NCBI GenBank assembly: GCA_024641705.1
Contig: JAHECO010000016.1
Span: forward strand, 1 to 64,000
From: Candidatus Kryptoniota bacterium
GTDB taxonomy: Bacteria > Bacteroidota > Ignavibacteria > Kryptoniales > JAKASW01
Length of the DNA stretch: 64,000 nt
Reading direction: 5' to 3'
Below, piece by piece: positions 34,463 through 42,670 of this stretch (positions are counted from its first letter, which is position 1; each line of letters begins with the position of its first letter). A program made the position numbers and the translations under genes. Below the pieces are notes generated by a model. It was not told where the DNA came from, searched no databases, and was given only the letters and a program-made list of their open reading frames with translations.

Positions 34463-36109
34463 TCAATGTAATTCGTTTGAATCTCTCCTTGTTTCTCTGT
34501 CTCTAAATTTAAGAAAAAGTCCTATAAGAATGGACGCCCCCGAAATTATTTCAGCGATGTGAGCGATCCAGTTTCCATGCAGCGAATAGAAACTAGCACG
34601 GTCGACGATCGGTATATCCTCTGTCATAGTGGCCACTTCTCCGTACTTGCTCGGGGTGCCGATGATGCGGCCGTAGGGGTCGATGAATTCGGAGATGCCG
34701 GTGTTTGCCGACCGTACGATCGAGCGGTGGTTCTCCACGGCACGCATTATTGCGTAAGCCGCATGCTGGTACGGCCCTGACGTATTCCCGTACCACCCGT
34801 CGTTGGTTATGATGACGAGGAAATCCGCCCCGCGCTTTGCAAACTGGCGGACATATCCAGGGAAAACGCTCTCATAGCATATCACGGTCGAGAAGGCGTT
34901 CCCGTCAGTCAGTTTGAAGACAGTCGTGTCTGTGCCGCGAGCCCAGTTGCTTATTCCGACTCCCCATTTAAGGGGCTTTATCAAGAACGGCAATGCATCT
35001 GCATAAGGGAGTCTTTCGGCAAACGGAACCAGAATGATCTTCCCGTATGTCTGGTAGCGGTTCGAGTGCGGCAGGAAAAGAGCGGCACCGTTGTACGCGT
35101 CGTAGTACTCGTGCATATACTCGTCGTAGTGGCTGCTCGGTTTCGCACGGCTGCTGTCGGCGTAGTACTGCGCCAGAGGTACCCCGCTCAGAAGCGAGAT
35201 ACCCGTGGTGTCCACGAAAGTTTGTAACTCGTTCCGGTAAAAAGTGAACTGGGGAAGGAGTATGTAAAAAGGTATTGCCGTCTCCGGCCACACGACCAGA
35301 TCTGCACGGTGATGCAACGCCCGATAGGTCTCGTTTTCGTATGTCCGCAAAATTCCGACAGGGCTTCCCTCCCATTTTGCGTACGGGTCGATATTCGGTT
35401 GGACGATAGTCACCCTGAGTTTGTTTTCGAAATGAGAATGACCGGCCTTGACGAGTACTCCAAGACCGTATATCTCCGGCACGATGACAAACAACAACGC
35501 CGTGGAGACGTAAACCACCGACCTTGTCCTCCCCTGCCTAGTTCCGTCGAGCCAATGCATGATCGCGTAAGTCAGGAGCGAGTTCACGATCAGTATCTGC
35601 AGTGACACTCCGAACAACCCCGTCAAAGAAGCAAACTGTATCCCCGGCAAATTGTAGCATTGCGAATAACCGACGGTCAGCCACGGGAATGCGACCTGGG
35701 TAATTGAATGCAGGTACTCAAAGGACAGATAGATGAATGGGAACAAAAGTACGGCGACTCTGCCGAGCCTTTTTCGCAGGAAATGGTAGACGAGAATTGG
35801 AACGGCGAAGAAGAGAGGGTGACCGACGACGAGCGCCGCCCCGCCGATCATCATAAACGGGTCCGTTTCCCTGCTCCACCCTCCCACCCAATAGAGGGCG
35901 ATGACATTGAACACCAGGAAGCTGAAGTAGGAAAGTTTCAACGTCTCTCTGTAGTTGCGGGCCCGCTCCACCGCGAACAAGAACGGTATGAAGGCAACGA
36001 AGGCCAGCCACTCAAGATGAAACGGCGGAAATGAAATGCCCAGCATCGCACCCGAGACCACTCCGAGCGCAAGCTTTGAGTCGAAAAATTTGTGGAATTT
36101 CGCCATCAT
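34463..36109 (-). CDS. lnt: Apolipoprotein N-acyltransferase
   Basis: Lnt adds the third acyl chain to lipoproteins in the inner membrane, the last step of lipoprotein maturation. The 548-residue protein has about seven N-terminal hydrophobic helices followed by a nitrilase-like domain. The Glu-Lys-Cys triad is visible in VVWPETAIP, YGKIILVPFAE and VICYESVFPG; the conserved NDGWYG loop follows. A final membrane helix lies near residues 520-540. It starts directly after the stop of the membrane PHP protein gene (ATG at 36109 or 36106). Confidence 0.94.
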   Translation of the reverse strand: MMAKFHKFFDSKLALGVVSGAMLGISFPPFHLEWLAFVAFIPFLFAVERARNYRETLKLSYFSFLVFNVIALYWVGGWSRETDPFMMIGGAALVVGHPLFFAVPILVYHFLRKRLGRVAVLLFPFIYLSFEYLHSITQVAFPWLTVGYSQCYNLPGIQFASLTGLFGVSLQILIVNSLLTYAIMHWLDGTRQGRTRSVVYVSTALLFVIVPEIYGLGVLVKAGHSHFENKLRVTIVQPNIDPYAKWEGSPVGILRTYENETYRALHHRADLVVWPETAIPFYILLPQFTFYRNELQTFVDTTGISLLSGVPLAQYYADSSRAKPSSHYDEYMHEYYDAYNGAALFLPHSNRYQTYGKIILVPFAERLPYADALPFLIKPLKWGVGISNWARGTDTTVFKLTDGNAFSTVICYESVFPGYVRQFAKRGADFLVIITNDGWYGNTSGPYQHAAYAIMRAVENHRSIVRSANTGISEFIDPYGRIIGTPSKYGEVATMTEDIPIVDRASFYSLHGNWIAHIAEIISGASILIGLFLKFRDRETRRDSNELH

Positions 36110-37315
36110 TCAGTTTTTATAAATATAGATTGGGTTCGACAGTATCCAGGGATAAAGACGTTTCATGAAGAAAGGGAGCATGGTTCGCTTCTGGAATACC
36201 TGTACCCGATAGACTCCCGGCATGTCGACAGCCATGCTGATTGAGCCGGCGTTCCGGTAAACTGCAATGACTTTGCCATCTTTTACGACCTGGGTCTCGA
36301 CGCCGGTGCTGTCGGGAAGTGATATCCCGATTGTCGTGCCGGCCTGCAATCGAAGACTGTCTCCCATTATGGCCTCGGTGTTCCCTGAAGTGGCAGTAAA
36401 CAAGAATCCTCTGGCCTCCTCGAGACCTGAAAAAGCAACATACATGTTTCCGTTCCGGATGGCATTGAGCGTCAGTTCCCTGTCATGCCTGTACAGGGCA
36501 TTGTAGGGAGTTCTCGTCACGATAACCGTGTGGACGAGATTGAACATGCTCTCATAGGAAGGAAAATGCCAGCGGTTGCGTCCACCCATATCGATGTTGG
36601 AGCGCGCCCCGAGTGTGCCCAGCCCGACTATCCGGCGGCTTCTGTTCAATCGGTCGAAGTCTTCCATCCGTCTGGACGGATACTGGAGAACGTAATTGAG
36701 CGAACTTGGATCGATGGAGTAAGCGAAATAAGCGCCAAGAAGTTTGTTGATACCGAAAACGTTTAACATCTCCTTCCAGCCGCTGTCGAAATTGTAAAAC
36801 TCAATCCCGTTGAACGTCACGGCTTCATTGTTTTGTGCATGGATCCCGGGCCCGTTCTGCATTGAGTGTGCGAGCACCACGATATCCCCCTTCCGGGAAG
36901 CATCTTGCAGGACGGCGCTAAGACTCCTTCCGCTGTCGGGCAGGTGCGGCACGCTGTCACCGACTACCAGATATCGTTCTGCGCCCGAGTTAGCGGAGAT
37001 CTCGACCGCCGGGATAATCAGCGTCATTCCCCATCTTGCGTCGAGGCTGTCGAGTATAGGCTGTACGGTATTTACATCGGTAATTATCGCGAAATGGATC
37101 CCCATCGCGTCGCAGAGCCTGCCGATGTCTTCATATCCGGCGCTGCCGTCGGAGTAAGTCGTGTGCACGTTTACCACGCCGGAATATTCATAATACTTGC
37201 CGAACTGGACGCCAGGGAATCTACTCACGTGATAAGCCAGAAAGGCATTTGAGAAGGATACGACCGCGATGGCGAAAAATAACGCCGCCACCCACTTTAA
37301 CACTCTCTTAAGCAT
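36110..37315 (-). CDS. Membrane-anchored PHP-domain-like protein
   Basis: A 401-residue protein with one N-terminal hydrophobic helix (residues 7-27), so the rest is probably periplasmic. Residues 46-120 resemble a PHP phosphoesterase: VVNVHTTYSDGSAGYEDI keeps one histidine, but the following motif reads ITDVNT where active PHP proteins have a TDH-type histidine. VLAHSMQNGPG may supply a later ligand. The C-terminal third is beta-rich (SISMAVDMPGVYRVQVF). The substrate is unknown, and loss of a metal ligand makes catalysis doubtful. Its start overlaps the dedA stop by eight bases and its stop abuts lnt. Confidence 0.72.
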   Translation of the reverse strand: MLKRVLKWVAALFFAIAVVSFSNAFLAYHVSRFPGVQFGKYYEYSGVVNVHTTYSDGSAGYEDIGRLCDAMGIHFAIITDVNTVQPILDSLDARWGMTLIIPAVEISANSGAERYLVVGDSVPHLPDSGRSLSAVLQDASRKGDIVVLAHSMQNGPGIHAQNNEAVTFNGIEFYNFDSGWKEMLNVFGINKLLGAYFAYSIDPSSLNYVLQYPSRRMEDFDRLNRSRRIVGLGTLGARSNIDMGGRNRWHFPSYESMFNLVHTVIVTRTPYNALYRHDRELTLNAIRNGNMYVAFSGLEEARGFLFTATSGNTEAIMGDSLRLQAGTTIGISLPDSTGVETQVVKDGKVIAVYRNAGSISMAVDMPGVYRVQVFQKRTMLPFFMKRLYPWILSNPIYIYKN

Positions 37316-37919
37316 GACGCCTTCTTACGAAATATCTCGCAACCATCGACACTATCACGAGCACGACTAATATCGCGATGACAGTTCCGTAAATATCGAG
37401 GTACTGTTCGAGCTGCTTCCAATTGTGTCCAAAGATGGACCCGGCGTAAACGAGGAGTGAATTCCACAGAAGAGCGCTCAGAGCACAGAGAGGAAGTGTA
37501 ATCGCAACCGGCAGTTCGGAGAGCCCCACGAAGAAGGAGATGACCGCTCTCGTTCCTGAGAGAAATCGGTTAGCCACCACGAGTCCGTACCCGTATTTTG
37601 CAAACCACCTCTCCGCGACCATGATTTTGTCGAAAGGTAGGAAGGACGGTTTTCTCGCATCTATCAGTTTCTTGCCCAGGAAGAATCCGATGAAATACAT
37701 GACGATAAAACCTGCAGTGCTGCCGAGGGTAGCCGCGAGTACTGTTGCGGCAAATCCGAGCTTCCCTATTCCTACAAGCGATCCCCCGAAGGCGATTACA
37801 AGATCACTCGGCGTGGGAGGAAACAAATTCTCGGCAAACGCAAAGAAGAAAAGCGTGAAGTAGAGGTAGGAAGGATCGGTTTGATTGAGGAGGGTGACGA
37901 TGCTGTCGAGTTGGGTCAC
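37308..37919 (-). CDS. DedA family inner-membrane protein
   Basis: A 203-residue DedA/VTT-domain protein, a family implicated in undecaprenyl-phosphate or phospholipid flipping and membrane homeostasis. It has ENLFPPTPSDLVIAFGG near the N-terminus (the reentrant-helix segment) and RFLSGTRAVISFFVGL, the FxxR..PxxR-G-type motif, in the middle, with several hydrophobic helices and a basic C-terminus. The GTG at 37919 is chosen because it overlaps the ispF stop as GTGA. A longer frame from 37949 would lie inside ispF. The physiological substrate is not determined by sequence. Confidence 0.88.
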   Translation of the reverse strand: MTQLDSIVTLLNQTDPSYLYFTLFFFAFAENLFPPTPSDLVIAFGGSLVGIGKLGFAATVLAATLGSTAGFIVMYFIGFFLGKKLIDARKPSFLPFDKIMVAERWFAKYGYGLVVANRFLSGTRAVISFFVGLSELPVAITLPLCALSALLWNSLLVYAGSIFGHNWKQLEQYLDIYGTVIAILVVLVIVSMVARYFVRRRHA

Positions 37920-38383
37920 GATTTTTCCATGAGGACGATAGCGAAACAAGCGATGGCATTCTTGCCCACGAGCGTCCCTTCGGTGGTCTTTGCCTTTACC
38001 GACACACGCTCCGGTCCCACACCGCAGTCTGCCGCGATGGAAGCGCGAATGGCATCGTAAGATTTGCTGAGCTTCGGCTGGTCCGCCACAATCACCACGT
38101 CGATATTATTCACCCGCAATTTTGCCTTCGACGCGGCCTCGAGCGAAAACCTCAGAATCTGCCGGCTGTCTATCCCTTCTGTTTTCTTGTCATCGTCCCT
38201 GAAGAAGACTCCGATATCTCCTGCCGCGCAGGTGCCGAGGATAGCATCGGCAAGGGCATGCAGAACGACGTCCCCGTCGGAATGGCCCTTCAGACCCTTC
38301 GCGAAGTCGATGCCGACACCGCCAAGTTTCAGCGGCTTGCCCTCCGTCAGTTCGTGTGCGTCGAACCCGAAACCTACTCTCAT
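37916..38383 (-). CDS. ispF: 2-C-methyl-D-erythritol 2,4-cyclodiphosphate synthase
   Basis: IspF forms MEcPP in the non-mevalonate isoprenoid pathway. The 155-residue protein matches the trimeric family: RVGFGFDAHEL at the N-terminus supplies the zinc DxH, GHSDGDVVLHALADAILG contains the third ligand, and KAKTTEGTLVGKNAI is near the C-terminus. No ispD is adjacent, although the two are often paired. It overlaps acylphosphatase and dedA genes by four bases on either side, forming a tightly packed run. Confidence 0.96.
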   Translation of the reverse strand: MRVGFGFDAHELTEGKPLKLGGVGIDFAKGLKGHSDGDVVLHALADAILGTCAAGDIGVFFRDDDKKTEGIDSRQILRFSLEAASKAKLRVNNIDVVIVADQPKLSKSYDAIRASIAADCGVGPERVSVKAKTTEGTLVGKNAIACFAIVLMEKS

Positions 38384-38655
38384 AGCCCTTGAAACCCGCT
38401 GAACTCAAACGTAGGCTTGTCCCATTCGATCCTCACGTCGGACACATGTGCGGAAATAGGCCCCCGCTTCAGGTCCTTAATGAACTCCTCGACAATTCCC
38501 CGGTCCCCTTCAGCGACGATCTCCACTCGTCCGTCGGCAAGGTTCTTTGCGAACCCGTTAATCCCATACGAGCTCGCCTTTCTTATCGCAAAGTACCTGT
38601 AGCCGACCCCCTGGACCATGCCGCTCACGTAGAGATGGGCCCTCGCATCAGTCAT
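38380..38655 (-). CDS. acyP: Acylphosphatase
   Basis: A 91-residue enzyme that hydrolyses carboxyl-phosphate bonds of small acyl phosphates. The catalytic Arg is in VQGVGYRYFA and the catalytic Asn in GFAKNLADGRVEIVAEG. The domain fills the whole protein. It overlaps the ispF start by four bases and the alaX stop by eight. Confidence 0.94.
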   Translation of the reverse strand: MTDARAHLYVSGMVQGVGYRYFAIRKASSYGINGFAKNLADGRVEIVAEGDRGIVEEFIKDLKRGPISAHVSDVRIEWDKPTFEFSGFQGL

Positions 38656-39832
38656 GTCTCAGACCTCCTTTGACAAGAGCGACGACATCCTCCATTCGCG
38701 ACTTGTCGAATGCGATGGAATAGAACCCGTTCCTGCCTCCGCCCTTCACCCCGCACTTCGAACGGAGCTCGTCGAGTACGGCAGCAGCCGTTTTGTCGTC
38801 TGCGACGAGATTGAGATTCATGTAGCAAACGTTCCCTTCGACACGGTGAAATGCAAATGTCGATTTCACCCTGCGGGAAACGCAGCTGGCGACGAAACGG
38901 AGCTCTTCAGTGGTCTGGAGTACCGAGGAGAGGTCGGTGACATGAACGTCTGCAGAAGGCTTCTCGAGATTCGCCGCCATCTTCTCGCAGACATCCTCAA
39001 GCATTCTCTCTCCAAGAAACTTGATCCGGCTCTCTTTCTCATGCAGCTGATTCTTCAGTTTCTCAACGGCCGTAGGGAGTTCCTCTATGGTAGCTGAGAT
39101 ATTCCTGGAACTCTCGCGGGCAGATTTTAACAGTTCGTAGTACCGCCGGCTTGCTCTATCGCCGCAGAAGAACTCGATGCGTGTTAGCGCGCTTTTCACC
39201 TTCTCAACGTTGCCGGTAAGAATCATCCCGATCTCGGAAGTGTGCGTACAGTGCGTCCCGCCACAAGGCGACATGTCAAAATCCTTTACATCGATGATAC
39301 GCACGGTCCCTTCGACTTTCGGAGGCTTACGCAGCTTGAACGAGGCTATGTTGTCCCGGTCGGCGAAGTGAACGGTGACAGGTCTATTCTCGCGAACCAC
39401 CTTGTTCGCTTCTTCGACAGCACGGGCAACCTCATCTTCCGTGGGTTGGCGCGAGAGGTCGATAGTGCCTGTGTATTCGCCGAGCCTCGAAGAAACCGTC
39501 TCGATGCCGAAGAGGTTTTCGAACGCCGCAGAGAGGATGTGCTGTCCGGTATGCTGCTGCATATTGGCGAACCGCCTTGCCCAGTCTATCCGGCAAGTCA
39601 CCTTGCCGGGCCGTACTTCCGCCGGAACGACATGCAAGACCATGCCGTCTTCCTCAAATACATCCAGCACTTCCTGGCCGCCGATGAATCCGGTGTCGTG
39701 CTCCTGTCCGCCCGAGGTAGGGTAGAAATAACTCGTATCCAGGGCAACGACGAACTCCTCGCCTTTCTTGGAAGCGCGCGCGACGAGCGCGTCGAATTCC
39801 ACTGTGTAGGGGTCGTTGTAGTATGGTCTCAT
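38648..39832 (-). CDS. Alanyl-tRNA editing protein (AlaX-L type, with DHHA1 domain)
   Basis: This free-standing editing factor hydrolyses mischarged Ser- or Gly-tRNA(Ala). The 394 residues carry the AlaRS-like barrel with TSYFYPTSGGQEHDTG and the zinc-binding editing site HTGQH (about residues 94-98) with CGGTHCTH (about 192-199). A coiled-coil-like linker follows (IEELPTAVEKLKNQLHEKES), then a C-terminal DHHA1-like domain ending GGGRNGFYSIAF. There is no aminoacylation domain, and none is expected. It overlaps the CDF transporter stop by four bases. Confidence 0.9.
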   Translation of the reverse strand: MRPYYNDPYTVEFDALVARASKKGEEFVVALDTSYFYPTSGGQEHDTGFIGGQEVLDVFEEDGMVLHVVPAEVRPGKVTCRIDWARRFANMQQHTGQHILSAAFENLFGIETVSSRLGEYTGTIDLSRQPTEDEVARAVEEANKVVRENRPVTVHFADRDNIASFKLRKPPKVEGTVRIIDVKDFDMSPCGGTHCTHTSEIGMILTGNVEKVKSALTRIEFFCGDRASRRYYELLKSARESSRNISATIEELPTAVEKLKNQLHEKESRIKFLGERMLEDVCEKMAANLEKPSADVHVTDLSSVLQTTEELRFVASCVSRRVKSTFAFHRVEGNVCYMNLNLVADDKTAAAVLDELRSKCGVKGGGRNGFYSIAFDKSRMEDVVALVKGGLRHD

Positions 39833-41220
39833 TTGCCGTCGTGGGAGACAGGTTCCTGGTGAATCACTGCCTTCGATATTTGAGGGAATTCCTTTACGAT
39901 TTCTTCCTCGAGTTCGTTCACTATTCTAACGGTTTCCGCAAGCGAAAAGTTTTCGTTAAGCTGGCATGTCATTGCGACACGCATGCCGGCACTGCTCTCT
40001 GTGAAGTTCAAATTGCCGCAGCGCACGACTTCGCGTTTAGAACCGACGTATCCCAGCAGTTTCCGCGGAAGATCGCTGTTCCGGTAGTTCACGGATGTTG
40101 CGCGGATCAATTCATCCGCAGATTTGTCGATGTGTATGAAAATCTGGTCCACACCGCCTACGTGGTCGCGTATCGATCTTTCAAGTTCATCCGCTTTGAC
40201 GTGGGCTTCCTCGATCGTTCCGGCTGCCTCGACCTCCAGATGAAGGTCGACGACTATCCCGTATTCGGTGGAATAGACCTCCACTTCATGAACCTTGCAG
40301 CCCGCGGACTCGGCGGCAAACCTGATCTTGTCCGGCACGGTTTCCTCCTCTCCCTCGACCGGCTCGGCGTGGACGACCACATCGATACCGTCACGCACAT
40401 TCTTGACTCTCTGCTCGATTCCGTCCATGAGTTTGTGGGCCTGCTCGAACGGCAGGAGTCTAGGGAGTCCGACCACCATATCGACGAAAATCCTGCCGCC
40501 GGAATCCCTGACCCTGAGTTTCTTGAGTTCCCGAATGCCGGAGGATTCAAGGGCAGCAGACCTGATGTCTTCGACGAGAGCCGGATTGGGGCTTCTGTCG
40601 ACAAGTACGTCGATAGTTCTTTTGCCGAGTCTCAGGCTGATCATTACCACGATTATGGATACCCCGAGTGCGGCAACGGGGTCTGCGAAGGAGAAGCCGA
40701 ACCTTGCGCCGACGAGACCGATGATAACGACGCCGGAGCTCAGGATGTCCGTCGAGAAATGAAGCGCGTCGGCTTCAAGAGCTTGGCTGTGGTACTTCTT
40801 CGCGGCGCGAGAAAGCATTTTGGCCCGTGTGAAGTCTATTGCGATCGAAGTGGCCATCACGATGAAGCTCCAGACGGTAACTTCAATTTCCACCTGTTTG
40901 AAGAAGAGCCGGTTGATGGCTTCCCTGGCAATAAGGAAACAGGTGACGAGTAGGAGGACAGTCTCGAAGAGTGCGGAGATGTTTTCGAATTTGCCGTGTC
41001 CGTAATGATGCTCCGAATCGGCTGGCTTGTCGGCGGCACGGACCGCGAAGAGCGTCATCCCGGCTGCCATCAGGTCAAGACCCGAATGGGCGGCCTCGCT
41101 CAGGATCCCGAGGCTTCCTGTGCTGATGCCGACGATCAGTTTAAAGGTAGTAAGAAATACGGCGGCAACCACAGAACTGAGTGCCGCCGATATTTTTTCA
41201 TGAGACGAATATTTCGTCAA
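39829..41220 (-). CDS. Cation diffusion facilitator transporter with extended C-terminus
   Basis: This inner-membrane divalent-metal/proton antiporter has six predicted helices in residues 10-200. The intramembrane site is HSGLD (His45, Asp49) in TM2 and HFSTD (His154, Asp158) in TM5, as in zinc or iron exporters. At 463 residues it is much longer than the usual roughly 300. After the normal cytoplasmic domain (about 208-288, ending VVVHAEP), two further similar units follow at about 295-368 (ending IFIHID) and 375-458 (ending AVIHQEP). The metal cannot be assigned. A short inverted repeat (41221-41246) lies just before the start. Confidence 0.9.
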   Translation of the reverse strand: MTKYSSHEKISAALSSVVAAVFLTTFKLIVGISTGSLGILSEAAHSGLDLMAAGMTLFAVRAADKPADSEHHYGHGKFENISALFETVLLLVTCFLIAREAINRLFFKQVEIEVTVWSFIVMATSIAIDFTRAKMLSRAAKKYHSQALEADALHFSTDILSSGVVIIGLVGARFGFSFADPVAALGVSIIVVMISLRLGKRTIDVLVDRSPNPALVEDIRSAALESSGIRELKKLRVRDSGGRIFVDMVVGLPRLLPFEQAHKLMDGIEQRVKNVRDGIDVVVHAEPVEGEEETVPDKIRFAAESAGCKVHEVEVYSTEYGIVVDLHLEVEAAGTIEEAHVKADELERSIRDHVGGVDQIFIHIDKSADELIRATSVNYRNSDLPRKLLGYVGSKREVVRCGNLNFTESSAGMRVAMTCQLNENFSLAETVRIVNELEEEIVKEFPQISKAVIHQEPVSHDGK

Positions 41221-41264
41221 GTTGAGAAACTATCCCTTCTCTCAACGGCTGCTGAGGGCCGGGG

Positions 41265-42614
41265 TCAGGACTTAATGTATTTGTCGACCAGACTCTTCGT
41301 ACCTTTTGTATTGAGCTTCAGGAAGAGAAACTCGAACCTTTTCTCGAGTTCGAGGTTGGCCTTCTCGAACCAGTCTTTTCCGAGGTTCCACATCTGCTCC
41401 TTGAATGGTCCGAAGCCTTTCTTCCTCGTCTTGTAAATGAACTGTTCGTCCGTCATGTCGGGCTTCTTCTCGTCCGCCATGTTCTTCCGGAGATAATCGT
41501 AAATCGTATCCCGGAATTCCTTCGGGAACAGGTCATAGAGAAGGTTCTGGAAGCCGGTCGCGAGGTGGATCTCCGCCGTGCCAACTCCCGGGAATTTGTC
41601 GAAAAGCTCCTCGGGGAGAGTGGAAGCGCCGTGCTGTACCGTCCCGGCCATTCCGTATTCTTTGCGGGCTATTTCCGAAATGTCCTTGAGAACGTTGAAG
41701 TCGATCTTGACCCGTGCAACCGTCCCGTCGGGCAGCGGCACGCCGCCGTGGCTGGATCCGGTCTGAACACTGATCTTGCTGATGATCTTGACACCGGCCT
41801 TCTTCGCATTGAGAGCCTTTACATACCCCTGCATGTAGGCTCGGAACTCTTCGGGGGTCGAGTTCTTCCCCCCAACTTCTCCGATCTCTCCTCCCACAGA
41901 TATCGTGGTGCCCTGTGGTTCAAGCTCCCTGATCAGTGCCGTCATTTCAGCGGCAAGCTCGAAATTCACCCTCTGCTGCTCTATGGTCGTCGGTTTGCTG
42001 AGGTCGACGAGGGTCGACGAGTCAATATCTATGTTGTAGAACTGGGCGGCGATCGCCTCGCTGATCAGCGATCTGATGCCTTCGGTTTCCTTCTGCGGAT
42101 CGGCGGCAAATTTCTTGGCGTTGAACTGAAAATGGTCGCCCTGGATGAAGACGGGACCGGCATAATTCTCTTTCACCGCCGCAGCAAGCACGCAGGCGGA
42201 ATACTCGTCCGGCCGCTGGTCAGTATAACCCATTTCCGACTTGGCGATCTCAAACACGAATGGCCCGATGTTATTCTTCTTCGCAACGCGGAACATAGCC
42301 CGGGCAAAGTCGTAAGTAATTCCCCTTACGTTGACTGCGGGGACTGTGAACCCGGAGACTTCCCCGCGCCCAAAAGCGTCGTACAGGCCTTGAATGGATG
42401 CGGAGCCGCAGCCGAGAGACTTCGCAAGCTCGCGGATCAACCACCTTGTCTTTGTTTTGACTTCCTGATCTGAATTGAATACCGATTCGTATACCAGGGT
42501 ATCTATTGCCGAGCTGCGAAGCTTGTTCGCATCGGCTACTTTTGCCTTCTGCCAACCGTCAACCTCAACAACTCCATGCAGAGTATTTTTTAGTTCTTCG
42601 ACGTTCTTAACCAT
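41265..42614 (-). CDS. fba: Class II fructose-bisphosphate aldolase (long form)
   Basis: A zinc-dependent aldolase of glycolysis and gluconeogenesis. The 449-residue protein is longer than the enterobacterial enzyme. An N-terminal helical region of about 85 residues precedes the barrel, which has FTVPAVNVRG, the zinc-region FIQGDHFQF, SVGGEIGEVGG, SSHGGVPLPDG and AGTVQHGASTLP. The start has GGAGG five bases upstream. A promoter overlaps the rsmB 3' end. The closest class II relatives include tagatose-bisphosphate aldolases, so substrate scope could be broader, but no other aldolase is seen here. Confidence 0.88.
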   Translation of the reverse strand: MVKNVEELKNTLHGVVEVDGWQKAKVADANKLRSSAIDTLVYESVFNSDQEVKTKTRWLIRELAKSLGCGSASIQGLYDAFGRGEVSGFTVPAVNVRGITYDFARAMFRVAKKNNIGPFVFEIAKSEMGYTDQRPDEYSACVLAAAVKENYAGPVFIQGDHFQFNAKKFAADPQKETEGIRSLISEAIAAQFYNIDIDSSTLVDLSKPTTIEQQRVNFELAAEMTALIRELEPQGTTISVGGEIGEVGGKNSTPEEFRAYMQGYVKALNAKKAGVKIISKISVQTGSSHGGVPLPDGTVARVKIDFNVLKDISEIARKEYGMAGTVQHGASTLPEELFDKFPGVGTAEIHLATGFQNLLYDLFPKEFRDTIYDYLRKNMADEKKPDMTDEQFIYKTRKKGFGPFKEQMWNLGKDWFEKANLELEKRFEFLFLKLNTKGTKSLVDKYIKS

Positions 42615-42639
42615 TTAATCCTCCGAAATGTTTTCCTTA

Positions 42640-42670
42640 GAAATGTATCAAAACCGCGGGTTTCATTCAA
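42640..42670 (-). promoter_or_regulatory. Promoter of fba
   Basis: TTG (42670-42668), 20 bases, TACATTTC (42647-42640), about 25 bases before the fba ATG. The -33 box lies in the last codons of rsmB. Confidence 0.55.

Noticed and set aside
39823-40953. 376-codon open frame on the plus strand within the CDF gene
   Set aside because: Antisense to a well-supported transporter with intact HxxxD sites. The translated product is acidic and low in hydrophobic structure.
41221-41246. Inverted repeat GTTGAGA/TCTCAAC between fba and the CDF gene
   Set aside because: The stem is short and no T tract follows, so I did not call it a terminator. It may be a weak mRNA structure.
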